From: Streptomyces drozdowiczii
GTDB taxonomy: Bacteria > Actinomycetota > Actinomycetes > Streptomycetales > Streptomycetaceae
Length of the DNA: 64,000 bases
Direction of reading: 5' to 3'
Assembly (NCBI RefSeq): GCF_026167665.1
Contig: NZ_CP098740.1
Span: 1 to 64,000 of the forward strand
Both the position numbers and the translations under genes were made by a program. Position 1 is the stretch's first letter. Every line of letters starts with the position of its first letter. This document shows positions 45,595 through 54,199 of this stretch, piece after piece. The notes under the pieces are model-generated. The model was given only the letters and a program-made list of their open reading frames with translations, did no database searches and was not told where the DNA came from.

Positions 45595-46389
45595 CTACTC
45601 CTGGACGCGGCCAGTCTTCCGGTCCGTACGCGAGAGCCGCGGGCCGGATCTCGAGGCACCGGGCATAGCGACGGTGTGCGGGTGGGGGTGCGGGAGGTCA
45701 GGCGCTCCGAGCGGCGCGCCGCGTGGACCCGGGCCAGGAGTGCTCGGGCGGTCAGGCGGGCCCGCGCGTAGAGGGGGAGTGTCCGGTTGCGGGTCAGCGG
45801 GCGCAGCAAGGCCTGGTCGTCGGTGTCGCGCGGGTACAGGGCGTGCAGGTCGGCGGTCATCATCCGGCCCCGGCCGACAGGGCGGGTGTAGTCGTCCACG
45901 ACAGCCTGGACGATTCGTTCGTCCAGGCCCGGCTGATGGGATCGGCCGCGCAGGGCGTGGGAGAGGTAACGGCGCGCTTCGGCGAGCAGGTGGTGGCGTT
46001 TGAACGCCCCGCGCATCACGTACACCACGGCGACGATGTCGACGGCCGCCAGGGCGACGTCGACCACCGGCCGCGCCCGCGCCCACACCGCGGCGGCCGC
46101 CGCTCGCGCCCGCTGCGCGAGCAGGTCGATGACGTCGGCGCCGAACGCGGCGATGGCCGACTTCCGCCACCGCGTCCGCAGCTCGGACAGCGGCCGCATC
46201 TCCTTGTGCTTGGGCGGGCGTGTGCGGTCGGCGGCCCGGCAGGCCAGCCCGTAGGCGGCCCGCTCCCCCCGGCTCATGCCTGTGCTCTTCCACGTACTCG
46301 GCGGTGAGAACGAACAGCGCCTCCTCGATCTGCTGACGGCGTGTGGACTGCCAGCCGAGGAGCCGCTGGTCAATGCCAGCAATCTCCAT
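45595..46389 (-). pseudogene. C-terminal remnant of a MobF-type relaxase
   Basis: Read on the minus strand the remnant gives IAGIDQRLLGWQSTRRQQIE, EALFVLTAEYVEEHRHEPG, then after a one-base frame change GERAAYGLACRAADRTRPPK, LRTRWRKSAIAAFGADVIDL, RRYLSHALRGRSHQPGLDER. This is the region after the helicase part of Streptomyces TraA/MobF relaxases (LxGWQSTRRxQIExAL ... ERAxYxLACxAADxTRP). The frame change falls in a run of six G where five are expected. The catalytic relaxase and helicase domains are absent. It marks former plasmid or integrative-element DNA. Confidence 0.68.
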
Positions 46390-46455
46390 AACGGGACGGC
46401 GCCTTGCCCCGGCAGCCAAATTCGCAGTGCACTCGCACACCGCGCCTCTACCGTG

Positions 46456-47361
46456 ATGCGCATGTCGCACGAATCGATCCACGAGCACCTGCTGATATCG
46501 GCCCGGAAGTGGGCGCGTACGGCTGTCGACGCGTACCTGGAGGAGCCCATCGACCAGGACTTCGCCGTGCACCACATGGCGGTAGCGGTGGAACACGCGT
46601 CCAAGGCGTACCTGGCGTCCATCGCTCCCGTGCTCCTTGCGTCGGAGAAGCAGCCGAGCGTGGACGACCTCCTGGTCCTGAGCGGGAACGAAGACAAGTC
46701 GAAGAAGGGCCGCGCCGGGCTCAAGACCATCGGCGGTGAGGGGGCCGTCCTCAGGGCAGTCCAGCTTCTGGGCCCCGAGCACAAGGCACCTGCCAAGCTC
46801 AAGGAACTGCGGGAATCCCGCAACGGCGTCACCCACATGGGGTGGGGCCAGCCCGTCACCGAATGCCGCGCACTCCTGGCCGCGGGCATCGAGCACATCA
46901 ACGCCCTGCTGAAGGCCCTGTCGGCAGAGCCCGATGGCTTCTGGGGCACGCATCTCGAAGCCTGCACCGCGCTGGTGGCCCAGGCTTTGACCGAGATGGA
47001 GATCCGGTACCACGCGAAACTCCGGCAGGCCCGCGAGCGCTTCGCCGAGACCACCCGGCGCCTGTCCGAAGCCGAGATCGCCGAACTCGTCAACAATCTC
47101 TCCGGGTTGCCGACGGCCGCCCCGTGGCCGATCGCCGTACCCGCAGAATGCCCCGCGTGCGGACACACCGGCTTCGCAAACGGCCGGGACAAGACGGGGG
47201 AATACGGTGCGATCTGGTTCCTCCCCCGGCACTTCGGGTGCCGCCTGTGCGGTCTCTCACTCACGATGTGGGAACTCGACCTCGCGGGAATCAAGGGCCG
47301 GATACTCAACGACGACGAAGAGCCCGACTCGGACTGGGAACCCGACTTCGAGACGTACTGA
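46456..47361 (+). CDS. Hypothetical protein with C-terminal zinc ribbon
   Basis: The protein has 301 aa from ATG 46456 (or 46462). A helical N-terminal region (IHEHLLISARKWARTAVDAY, HHMAVAVEHASKAYLASIAP) contains a RESRNGVTHMGWG segment that resembles an RNxxTH HEPN-like motif. The C-terminus carries two cysteine pairs (ECPACGHTG and CRLCGLS) of a zinc ribbon and an acidic tail. The layout resembles HEPN-domain proteins of defence or stress loci, but I do not recognise the family. The upstream extension overlaps the relaxase remnant and is not used. Confidence 0.7.
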   Translation: MRMSHESIHEHLLISARKWARTAVDAYLEEPIDQDFAVHHMAVAVEHASKAYLASIAPVLLASEKQPSVDDLLVLSGNEDKSKKGRAGLKTIGGEGAVLRAVQLLGPEHKAPAKLKELRESRNGVTHMGWGQPVTECRALLAAGIEHINALLKALSAEPDGFWGTHLEACTALVAQALTEMEIRYHAKLRQARERFAETTRRLSEAEIAELVNNLSGLPTAAPWPIAVPAECPACGHTGFANGRDKTGEYGAIWFLPRHFGCRLCGLSLTMWELDLAGIKGRILNDDEEPDSDWEPDFETY

Positions 47362-47365
47362 GGGC

Positions 47366-47660
47366 TCATACGGACGTCCCTCCGCCGCCCGTGCCCCATC
47401 GACCGAGGAACTCGGAAGCGGCGGGCGAAGGCCGGCCACCCTCCGGGTCGCCGCGCTTGCCCTCGGTCGCCGGGAGCTCGTACGCGCGCATCTGCTCGTA
47501 GGTGAGCAGCAGCCGGTGCGCTCCACCCGGTCCCGCTCGATGTCCTCGCACGAACAGTCGAAGTCGCGGACGACGTCGGCGTAGGACTGGGAGCCGAAAC
47601 CCACAACACACCAGGCCAGCCGGCACCCCACGCACCAACAAGCCCCCTCCGAGCGTCAGC
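47366..47660 (-). pseudogene. Degenerate gene fragment
   Basis: Two minus frames join as CRLAWCVVGFGSQSYADVVR, DFDCSCEDIERDRVER and then HRLLLTYEQMRAYELPATEG, KRGDP followed by GWPAFARRF in a third frame. The LTxEQxxxYxLPATEGKxGDPRWPAF pattern recalls plasmid-borne TOPRIM-like hypothetical proteins of Streptomyces. With at least two frame breaks and no proper start it is not functional as printed. Confidence 0.4.
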
Positions 47661-47685
47661 ATTTGACCGTCCCTGCGGCGGGTCC

Positions 47686-48380
47686 TCAGGGGCAGCGGTG
47701 GCCCGGGGCGGGGTGGGCCATCCATACGGCGACATCGGCGACCCGTAGCGCGCTGACCGTCTCGGGCAGGCCAGCACTCTGCCGCAGGCCAAGGAGCCGG
47801 TGGTGCAGGGCCGCGTCGTCCTCGCGCAGGGCGGTGCGCAGATCGGTCCAGAACGACGGCGGGTGGCCGAGCGCACAGCGCACGACCCGGTCGTAGACCG
47901 GCAGCAGCCGCGGCCGCTTACGGGCTAAGAGCTTCCCGGCGATCACCCACCCAATCTTGTACTGGTCCTTCAACAAGCACCAGGCCCGGTACGCTGGCGA
48001 GCCGTCCGCGACGGCCGAGGCATCGGCGTCGGACAGATCGGTGTCGGAAGGGATGCCTCGCAGCAGCTCGGACAGTTGGGTGCCCAGCGGGCCTTCGAGC
48101 AGGTCGAGGGCGACGGGCGCGGGGACGGTCACCGACAGGGTCTGCACCGCCACCAGGTCCTCTGCAGTGAACCGGTCCGCGACCTGCCGACGGTCACCCC
48201 CGCCCGCCAGGTGCTCGAACCGACCCCCCGTGAACGCGCCAGCACCCGGGGCAGGCCGATCCCGAAGTAGCGGCGCAAGTCGTCCACCACCCGCTCCGCA
48301 TCCAGAACGACGTGCAGGCGCTGCCCCACCACGGACGGCTCCCCACCGGAGGAACCAGGCCCCGCGACGAGTTCATTCAT
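47686..48380 (-). pseudogene. DUF6308-family protein, frameshifted
   Basis: From ATG 48378-48380 the frame reads VGQRLHVVLDAERVVDDLRR, YFGIGLPRVLARSRG and breaks at six Cs (plus strand 48224-48229). One added base gives RFEHLAGGGDRRQVADRFTA, EDLVAVQTLSVTVPAPVALD and the conserved end LLKDQYKIGWVIAGKLLARK, RPRLLPVYDRVVRCALGHP to the stop at 47686. The restored length is 231 aa. The family occurs in actinobacterial accessory regions; function unknown. It follows the 769-aa gene on the same strand, starting 1 bp after that gene's stop. Confidence 0.68.
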
Positions 48381-48381
48381 C

Positions 48382-50691
48382 TCAGATACCTGTGCCCTCA
48401 TCTGTGTCAGTTGTGGCCCGTGGCGTCGGCTGGGCCGCCCATACCTCGCCGATCAAGGTGAAGGACGTAGTGAGCATTCCGGCCCCCCAGCGTGGGGGCA
48501 TGACGGAATGAGCCCTCTGGCCGTGGGCGATGCGGTTGCGGAGCTTGCGCCCCTCGTGGAGAAACTCCGTCTGCCGCTCGGTCAGGAGGCCACTTTCCTT
48601 GCCCTGCTTGATGAGGGCGCGGAGCGGCTTCGTGCCGGAGTCAGGGATCTTGGCCCGGAGGACGATCTCCATCGCAATCAGGGCGTGCAGGAGGGCCACG
48701 GTGGAGAACTCGTAGCAGAAGTAGGAGTGGCGCAGGAGCTCGCGGGAGGTGTGCAGCACCGTTGCCGCGGGCTGCGGGATACCGGAAGGCACCGCCAAGC
48801 CGGCGACGACGTCGTGCATGTCGGCGTACTGGGTGACGAAGTGATGGGCCCTGGTGTCGGGCACGGGGAACGGCAGGCGCTGATCGGCGGCGGCGTTCCA
48901 CGGCAACGGCATCCGCGTGCCGCTGTCGGCAGACGCCGTCCGGGCAGGTGGCTCCTCCCCGAGGAAGAGCACAGCCAGGGCGATCTGGAGCACGAGCGCT
49001 GCCCGATGCCGGGAAGGCGTGTCGACCAGGTCGTGCAGGACGTTGTTGCGGAGGTTCATCTGCCCCTCGGCGTTGCCCAGCACCGTCCGGAGGACGAGGG
49101 GCCACGGCTCGGGGAAGCCGAGTTCATCCAGTTTGTCGAGGAGGGAGCCAAGCTGCTGGACCTGTCCGATGGTCTCCCCTTTCGCGTGCGTGATCATCGC
49201 GATGTCGGCGGCCTGGAGTCGGCGGCGCAGCGTGCCTTCGAGGCGCGGCAGCGCCAGGGCAAGGGCCGTGTCAGCATCGCCCTCCCAGAACGCTTCGAAA
49301 GCGCGGGCGAGACCGCGAATCCGAGTCTCCGGAGCATGCTCCGGGCTGGCGAAGAACGGCACGAGGTCCTCCGCCGTCGGGCGGAACCTGTCGCGGACTC
49401 GGTCCAGCTGGGTTTCGACGACCAGGCCGTGCACGTCGAGGGTGAAGACGTGCTGCCGAAAGAAGAAGCCCTCTCCTCCGGTGCTGTCGCTCCCGACGGT
49501 GCGCGTCACGACGGGGCCGTTGGGATTGATGTACACCATCGGCAGGGACAGCAGCCCGGACGGCGGGGTCGCGGAGTCACTCATCGTGGGAGGAGTGGTG
49601 GCGATGAAGTGAAGTGCGTGCTCCATGCGGTCGGCGGCGTCGATGGCCGCGCTCGCTGCCTCCAGGTAGCCCGCCGGCAGGGGGACCGGGGTGCCGATGG
49701 TATCCATGGGAAGTTCGTCCCGACCGATCTTCTGCTGCGTTCGGCGCACCTCGTCGAGGGCGTTGGTCAGCCCGCTGTCGCGGGCATGTCGAGCAGCGTC
49801 TTCCAGGGCGAGGAGTTTCCGGAATCCCGTGCTGCTGTCGGCCAGTTCCATACGGGCGTGGTGGATCTGTTCGTCCACGTCGCGGTGTTCGTCGGCGCCC
49901 ACCACGCAGCGGAGCTCTTCGAGGAACTCCACCCGGTAGTGGAGCTGGCCCCCTCCGCAGTACTCGTCGACGGCACGTTCGAGCAGGGGGCGCACGGCTG
50001 GCTTGTCGTGCGTGCTGACTACGAGCGGGGCGGTCATGAGGCCGAGCACGCCCGGCGACGGGGGCTTCCAGGCGAGCGCGGCCTGGCCGAGGGCGATCAT
50101 CTCGCCGACGATGTCGGTACGCTCCGGCTGCCGCGTAGCGGCCGCCAGGCCGTAGGCGAGCACCAAGGCGTCCGCTGCAGCAAGTCGGGCCACCTCGACT
50201 TCGAAGGATGCCGCCCCGCCCAGCTCCGGAGGGGGGACGAGCGCCTCCAGGTGTTCCTCGACCTTCGTCAGCAGCGCGCTGGCAGCGTCCCGGTAGCTGC
50301 GCACCGCGGAGCGGAGGTGCTCGATGGGCCGTGTCCCGTGCCGGGCCACCCAGAGCAGGTGGTTAAGCCGGGCCCGGACCAGGGGGTGGGTCGTCTCCGG
50401 GGCGTAGGCGGCCCAGGCATCAAGGACCGCGGGCGCCATGTCTTTCACGGCCCTCGGAACCAGGTCACCGTTGTCGTCGGTGCTGCGGAACGGTCCGAGG
50501 ACAACGTCCCAGGTGCCGTCCTGCACCCGGAACTCCATGGCCGCCCACAGGGCCGCGAAGTGCTCGTGCTCCTCCTCGCCCGGGTTCGTGTGCGACCAAC
50601 CAGCGCGCAGTTCCCGCCCGACCTTGTGCAGTGGTTCGCAGGAGTCGACTCCGCTGTTCACCGCGCGGAGAACTGCTGGCTGAGCATCCAT
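48382..50691 (-). CDS. Large DUF4209-like protein with two RNxxxH motifs
   Basis: The protein has 769 aa from ATG 50689-50691, five bases after AGGAG; the frame is open 54 codons further. It is cytoplasmic and mostly helical. The middle part (LEGTLRRRLQAADIAMITHA, then MNLRNNVLHDLVD near residue 548, followed by an alanine/leucine helix) resembles DUF4209, whose hallmark is RNxxxHG. A second copy, RKLRNRIAHGQ, lies near residue 717. RNxxxH motifs are typical of HEPN ribonucleases, so a nuclease or toxin-like role is plausible but unproven. It sits 158 bp downstream of a two-gene operon and next to other defence-like genes. Confidence 0.75.
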   Translation of the reverse strand: MDAQPAVLRAVNSGVDSCEPLHKVGRELRAGWSHTNPGEEEHEHFAALWAAMEFRVQDGTWDVVLGPFRSTDDNGDLVPRAVKDMAPAVLDAWAAYAPETTHPLVRARLNHLLWVARHGTRPIEHLRSAVRSYRDAASALLTKVEEHLEALVPPPELGGAASFEVEVARLAAADALVLAYGLAAATRQPERTDIVGEMIALGQAALAWKPPSPGVLGLMTAPLVVSTHDKPAVRPLLERAVDEYCGGGQLHYRVEFLEELRCVVGADEHRDVDEQIHHARMELADSSTGFRKLLALEDAARHARDSGLTNALDEVRRTQQKIGRDELPMDTIGTPVPLPAGYLEAASAAIDAADRMEHALHFIATTPPTMSDSATPPSGLLSLPMVYINPNGPVVTRTVGSDSTGGEGFFFRQHVFTLDVHGLVVETQLDRVRDRFRPTAEDLVPFFASPEHAPETRIRGLARAFEAFWEGDADTALALALPRLEGTLRRRLQAADIAMITHAKGETIGQVQQLGSLLDKLDELGFPEPWPLVLRTVLGNAEGQMNLRNNVLHDLVDTPSRHRAALVLQIALAVLFLGEEPPARTASADSGTRMPLPWNAAADQRLPFPVPDTRAHHFVTQYADMHDVVAGLAVPSGIPQPAATVLHTSRELLRHSYFCYEFSTVALLHALIAMEIVLRAKIPDSGTKPLRALIKQGKESGLLTERQTEFLHEGRKLRNRIAHGQRAHSVMPPRWGAGMLTTSFTLIGEVWAAQPTPRATTDTDEGTGI

Positions 50692-50849
50692 CTCGACTCC
50701 TGACTCCAGGTGTAGCGATCGAACTCCGTACGGATTGGGCCGCCGACGGTCGCCAAGCCGTATGCCCTCCAGAGCGCCGACGTTCATCCGAGACCCTAGG
50801 CCCAGAGGACCGGGCACTTTGGCAATGCGGGAAGCCGTCAGTCTGGTCG

Positions 50850-51155
50850 TCACGAGCCGCGCGGTCGGCGTGCCGTGTCCGGGATCGGCGTGCGGCTGCC
50901 CGTGAGCAGCGCCTTGAGGTAGGCGGTGTGCGCGGTGAGCAGGGCGATGGCGCGGTCGGTTCCGCCCGGCAGGAACGGCAGCACGATCAGCGCCGGGACC
51001 GCGGCGGCCAGGGCCAGCAGGACAGCCGGGGTGAGGAGGGCGACCAGCAAGACGCGCTGGATCGCGCCGAGCGCGGAGGGCGGGGGCAGGAACGGGATCG
51101 TCATATCCCCCATGAAAAGCGGTGCTCTCTCGCTTTTAGTAATGGTCGATGTCAC
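50850..51155 (-). CDS. Small membrane protein
   Basis: The protein has 101 aa. The ATG at 51153-51155 overlaps the stop of the 552-aa gene (ATGA), which favours this start over ATGs 14 and 17 codons later. Two hydrophobic segments (VLLVALLTPAVLLALAAAVP and ALIVLPFLP) indicate one or two membrane passes; the rest is short and basic. Translational coupling implies a common function with the upstream gene. No family recognised. Confidence 0.6.
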   Translation of the reverse strand: MTSTITKSERAPLFMGDMTIPFLPPPSALGAIQRVLLVALLTPAVLLALAAAVPALIVLPFLPGGTDRAIALLTAHTAYLKALLTGSRTPIPDTARRPRGS

Positions 51156-52810
51156 ATGTCAGTCCAGAAGCTCGGCGGGCGGTGGTCGAAGGCCGCATTC
51201 CATGCCTCGCCCATCGAGTGCTGGAGCAGCATGGCCGTCGTCCGGTGGGCGTGGGTTGCCAGCCACTGCACGATCTCCGGCCGGGTGCTGGCGACGACTT
51301 CGTCGGCGACCGGGCCGCCCGGCCACGGCCATGTCGCGGGGCTTGGGCTGAAGTGCACGCGGGCCGAGCGTGCGAGCCGGCGGAAGTCCGTGACGCTTCC
51401 GCTGTCCCTGGCCGCCTCGAGGCGGCCGCGGTAGAAGTCGTCATGCAGGCGGTTCAGGACGTCGTCCATGTCTTTCAGGGTCGCCGCGCGGGCCTCTGCC
51501 ATGAGTCGGCGGCGCTGTGCGGCGTCGATGTAGCCGAATTCGTAGGCCTGCGAGGCGGGCAGCCGCAGGACGGCTGGGACCGGCATGAGATCGGATTCAC
51601 CGTCGTCGCTCCAGTCGAGGAGCATCGCCTCGATGAAGGTGCCGGTCTGGTCCGGGGCGAGTCCTGCGGCGGCCGCGACTATCGGCTCGATGCCCTTCAC
51701 CGGCCGCATCCGCCCGTCGTTTCCACGAGTCAATGGCCACACCGCCGGGGCCCCGCCGGAGGTGAAGACGAGTAGCCGGCCCGCCGCCACCCACCTGGCG
51801 TACGGCTCCCGCAGTGCGGCGCCGTGCCCGCCGGCCGCGCGGGCACGCCAGTTCGGCGGGGTGCGCAGCAGCCACCCTGGCGGGAGGTTCGTGCGCGCGG
51901 CCGCACGGCCGCGCGCGACGAGCCAGACCTCGAAGTCCTCGACCTCGACTGCGCGGTCGGCACGCCACACCGCGCCGCCGCCGCGGCCGGAGTCGTCCCA
52001 GTCTCCGATCCCCCGGCGCAGTTCCTCGCGGGTGGCGGCGTTCGCGTACCGGTAGTCCAGTCGCAGCTCCCGCCACTGTTCCCCCTGCTCGAAAAGCATC
52101 CGCTCCGCGGCGTCCCTCCCGGAGCCGGTCAGCAGCAGGCGGGCGATGTTGGCCGCCACCCAGAAGCGGACCGCGGAATGCCAGCCCGTCTCCCCCTCCA
52201 GCGCCGCGGCCACCCGCAGCAGACGGGAACTGGCTCCCGGCCCACCGGCAGATGCGCCGGATGCGCTTCCGTCCTCGTCGGGGAACTCCGCACGGGACAC
52301 CGCCTCGTGGACCGCAAGTTCGGGTGCAGTGCTCGTCGCCGCCACCGCTAGACCCCACAGGCCCCGGGCCGCCCGGTGCCGCAGAACAGGCCGTAGGCCG
52401 TCGAGGTATGTGTCGGTGAACGGCTCGTGGACGGCGATGGCGGTCATCACCGCATCGGTCAGCTGACGGCTCTGATAGTCGCGGTGCGCCCGCTGGAACT
52501 GGCCGGGCAGCCGCAACGACACCGCCCGTGCCCGGTCGGCCACCCCCGGACGCAGACGCAACCGCAGCGGCCCCCCGAACTCCGGGACCCACCGGTGCTT
52601 CCGTCTGCCAAGCGCCGGCGGGTAGCGCAGCACAGTGGAAATGTGCGTGAGGCGCAGGTCCGGTTCGCGGTGCTCCTGCGCCTCTAGGTGTTCGTCGAGC
52701 AGCTGACGAACAGTCTCGTCCCTCGACAGGCCCCGGCGGACGGCGATGGCCTTCACTGCGGCAAGCGCACAGGCCGGAAGCCAGACATTCGTCTCCACAT
52801 GAGTCGGCAC
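51152..52810 (-). CDS. Hypothetical protein with N-terminal ribbon-helix-helix-like segment
   Basis: The protein has 552 aa from ATG 52808-52810. The first ~45 residues (THVETNVWLPACALAAVKAI, AVRRGLSRDETVRQLLDEHL) look like a ribbon-helix-helix unit. The remaining 500 residues are helical, with RLRPGVADRARAVSLRLPGQ, WHSAVRFWVAANIARLLLTG and a C-terminal HRTTAMLLQHSMGEAWNAAF. I do not recognise the large domain. It begins a coupled operon with a membrane protein and is divergent from the pPIWI-RE-like remnant. An MID-type or regulator-effector fusion is possible; nothing in the sequence fixes its activity. Confidence 0.65.
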   Translation of the reverse strand: MPTHVETNVWLPACALAAVKAIAVRRGLSRDETVRQLLDEHLEAQEHREPDLRLTHISTVLRYPPALGRRKHRWVPEFGGPLRLRLRPGVADRARAVSLRLPGQFQRAHRDYQSRQLTDAVMTAIAVHEPFTDTYLDGLRPVLRHRAARGLWGLAVAATSTAPELAVHEAVSRAEFPDEDGSASGASAGGPGASSRLLRVAAALEGETGWHSAVRFWVAANIARLLLTGSGRDAAERMLFEQGEQWRELRLDYRYANAATREELRRGIGDWDDSGRGGGAVWRADRAVEVEDFEVWLVARGRAAARTNLPPGWLLRTPPNWRARAAGGHGAALREPYARWVAAGRLLVFTSGGAPAVWPLTRGNDGRMRPVKGIEPIVAAAAGLAPDQTGTFIEAMLLDWSDDGESDLMPVPAVLRLPASQAYEFGYIDAAQRRRLMAEARAATLKDMDDVLNRLHDDFYRGRLEAARDSGSVTDFRRLARSARVHFSPSPATWPWPGGPVADEVVASTRPEIVQWLATHAHRTTAMLLQHSMGEAWNAAFDHRPPSFWTDM

Positions 52811-52839
52811 GCAGTAAGTATCCCGACGCCCATCGCCCC

Positions 52840-53886
52840 ATGCCCACCCCCCTTCGCTCGGCGGCCGGGGAATGCCATTCGGACCTCGGCCCGCTCAAGA
52901 ACTGGTGGCACATCGGCATCCACGTCCGCCGCCACGCCCCGCGCCGCACACCCGGCAAGCGCCGCACCGCCGATCCGGCCCCGATTACCGTGACCCTCAC
53001 CGCGATGCGCCCCACCGGCGGAAAAAAGAACCCTGGCAGGTCTGGGCCTACAGCCCCCAGGCCGGGCAGTGGCATCTCACAGCCCGGCCACCACCGCGCT
53101 GCACGCCGCCGACCTCGCCTGGGACGTCAGCGGATACAACGCCGCCGCGGAGGAAACACTTCAGGCACGCGCCGCCGCGGACATCGTCGAGCAGGCCCTC
53201 ATCCTCGCCCGCACCCAGCTCCCCGCAACAGCACCCACTGTCCTCTACGTCGACGGCAACGCCGCCGAACACATCTGGGCAGGCCTCACCGACCAAGCCC
53301 TGTGCCAGAACCCGCCCCCGACATGTCCCGGCCGTCGTCCTGGCTGCCCGGCCACAGCCTCCCCCGCGCCCAACGCCCCCTGGCCACCGTCCGCGTCATC
53401 AGCGACCTGGAACGCGTCGGCCGCCCCACCGGAGCCCACATGCGCACCAGCGACGGCACCTGGCGCGCCACCGACACCACTAACAGCCTCTTCCAACTCG
53501 CCACCGACGACGGCACCGCCACCTACCCCGACCTCCTCCTCGTCAACGTCCCCCGCACCTGGGCAGCCGGCCCCGCCGACCGCTTCGGCGAGGACGAGAC
53601 ACGCTTCGACAGCAACAGCCAGAACAAGAACGGCTATGCCCACACCGCCACGCGGTTCACCGTCATCCCCCAGAACCTTGACGCCGACTGCGACCTCATC
53701 GGAGCCGTCGCCGCCGTCCTGACCAACCAAGGCACCACCTCCGACGTCCGCCAAAGCACCCCCACCCCCTCCACCACGCCCGCAGGATGGACACCACCCA
53801 CCCCTACTACCGCCGCACCGCAGAAATCACCGAAGACGCCTCCGACGGCGCGGATGCAGACGAGAACGGCCCGCAGGACGAAATGA
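52840..53886 (+). pseudogene. Multiply frameshifted fragment resembling the C-terminal RNase H part of pPIWI-RE
   Basis: Four frame segments join in order: ECHSDLGPLKNWWHIGIHVR with PAPITVTLTAMRPTGGKK; EPWQVWAYSPQAGQWHLTA; ATTALHAADLAWDVSGYNAA, then PTVLYVDGNAAEHIWAGLTD; and LPGHSLPRAQRPLATVRVIS, TYPDLLLVNVPRTWAAGPAD. The breaks fall at A6 (53022-53027), CCC (53083-53085) and C5 (53315-53319). The order resembles the catalytic C-terminal half of pPIWI-RE proteins, which form a three-gene prokaryotic Argonaute-related system. No DinG helicase or RE nuclease gene is adjacent. The N-terminal half is missing and the 3' end is probably lost too. Confidence 0.42.
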
Positions 53887-54199
53887 CGGCCAGCCTGTAA
53901 CCAAGCCTGGCGCCCGGGATCGCCTCTCGTGACGTCACAGCACAACATCCTGCAGATCGCTGCGAACAGCACGCCCATGCGAGCACCGCCCTACATTGGC
54001 GGCCGCGAGTCAAACCATGACCGACCGGTCGGGCCGCCCTCCGCCGAACCTGGTGAACGGAGGAACGGGAGGCCTGACGCACCCGGATCGGCGGCGGGCT
54101 GAATGCTTCAGCCAGCCACGGTGCGAGCCGAGCGGCGGCAGGATGTCAGTGCTGAGTGGGACCCTTGCTTAAGGCATCGGGGCGGGCAGGGGGCCGGTT
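53887..54199. other. Intergenic region, no gene recognised
   Basis: About 310 bp upstream of the nuclease gene. It should carry that gene's promoter. No repeat or coding signal was noticed. Confidence 0.35.

Noticed and set aside
45534..47876. A 780-codon open frame on the minus strand
   Set aside because: Only its last third encodes the relaxase remnant. The rest is antisense to the zinc-ribbon gene and has the Arg/Ser/Pro-rich composition of GC-driven shadow frames.
48508..50703. A 731-codon plus-strand frame opposite the two-RNxxxH gene
   Set aside because: It mirrors the minus-strand gene in composition. No domain or ribosome site supports it, whereas the minus gene has AGGAG and recognisable motifs.
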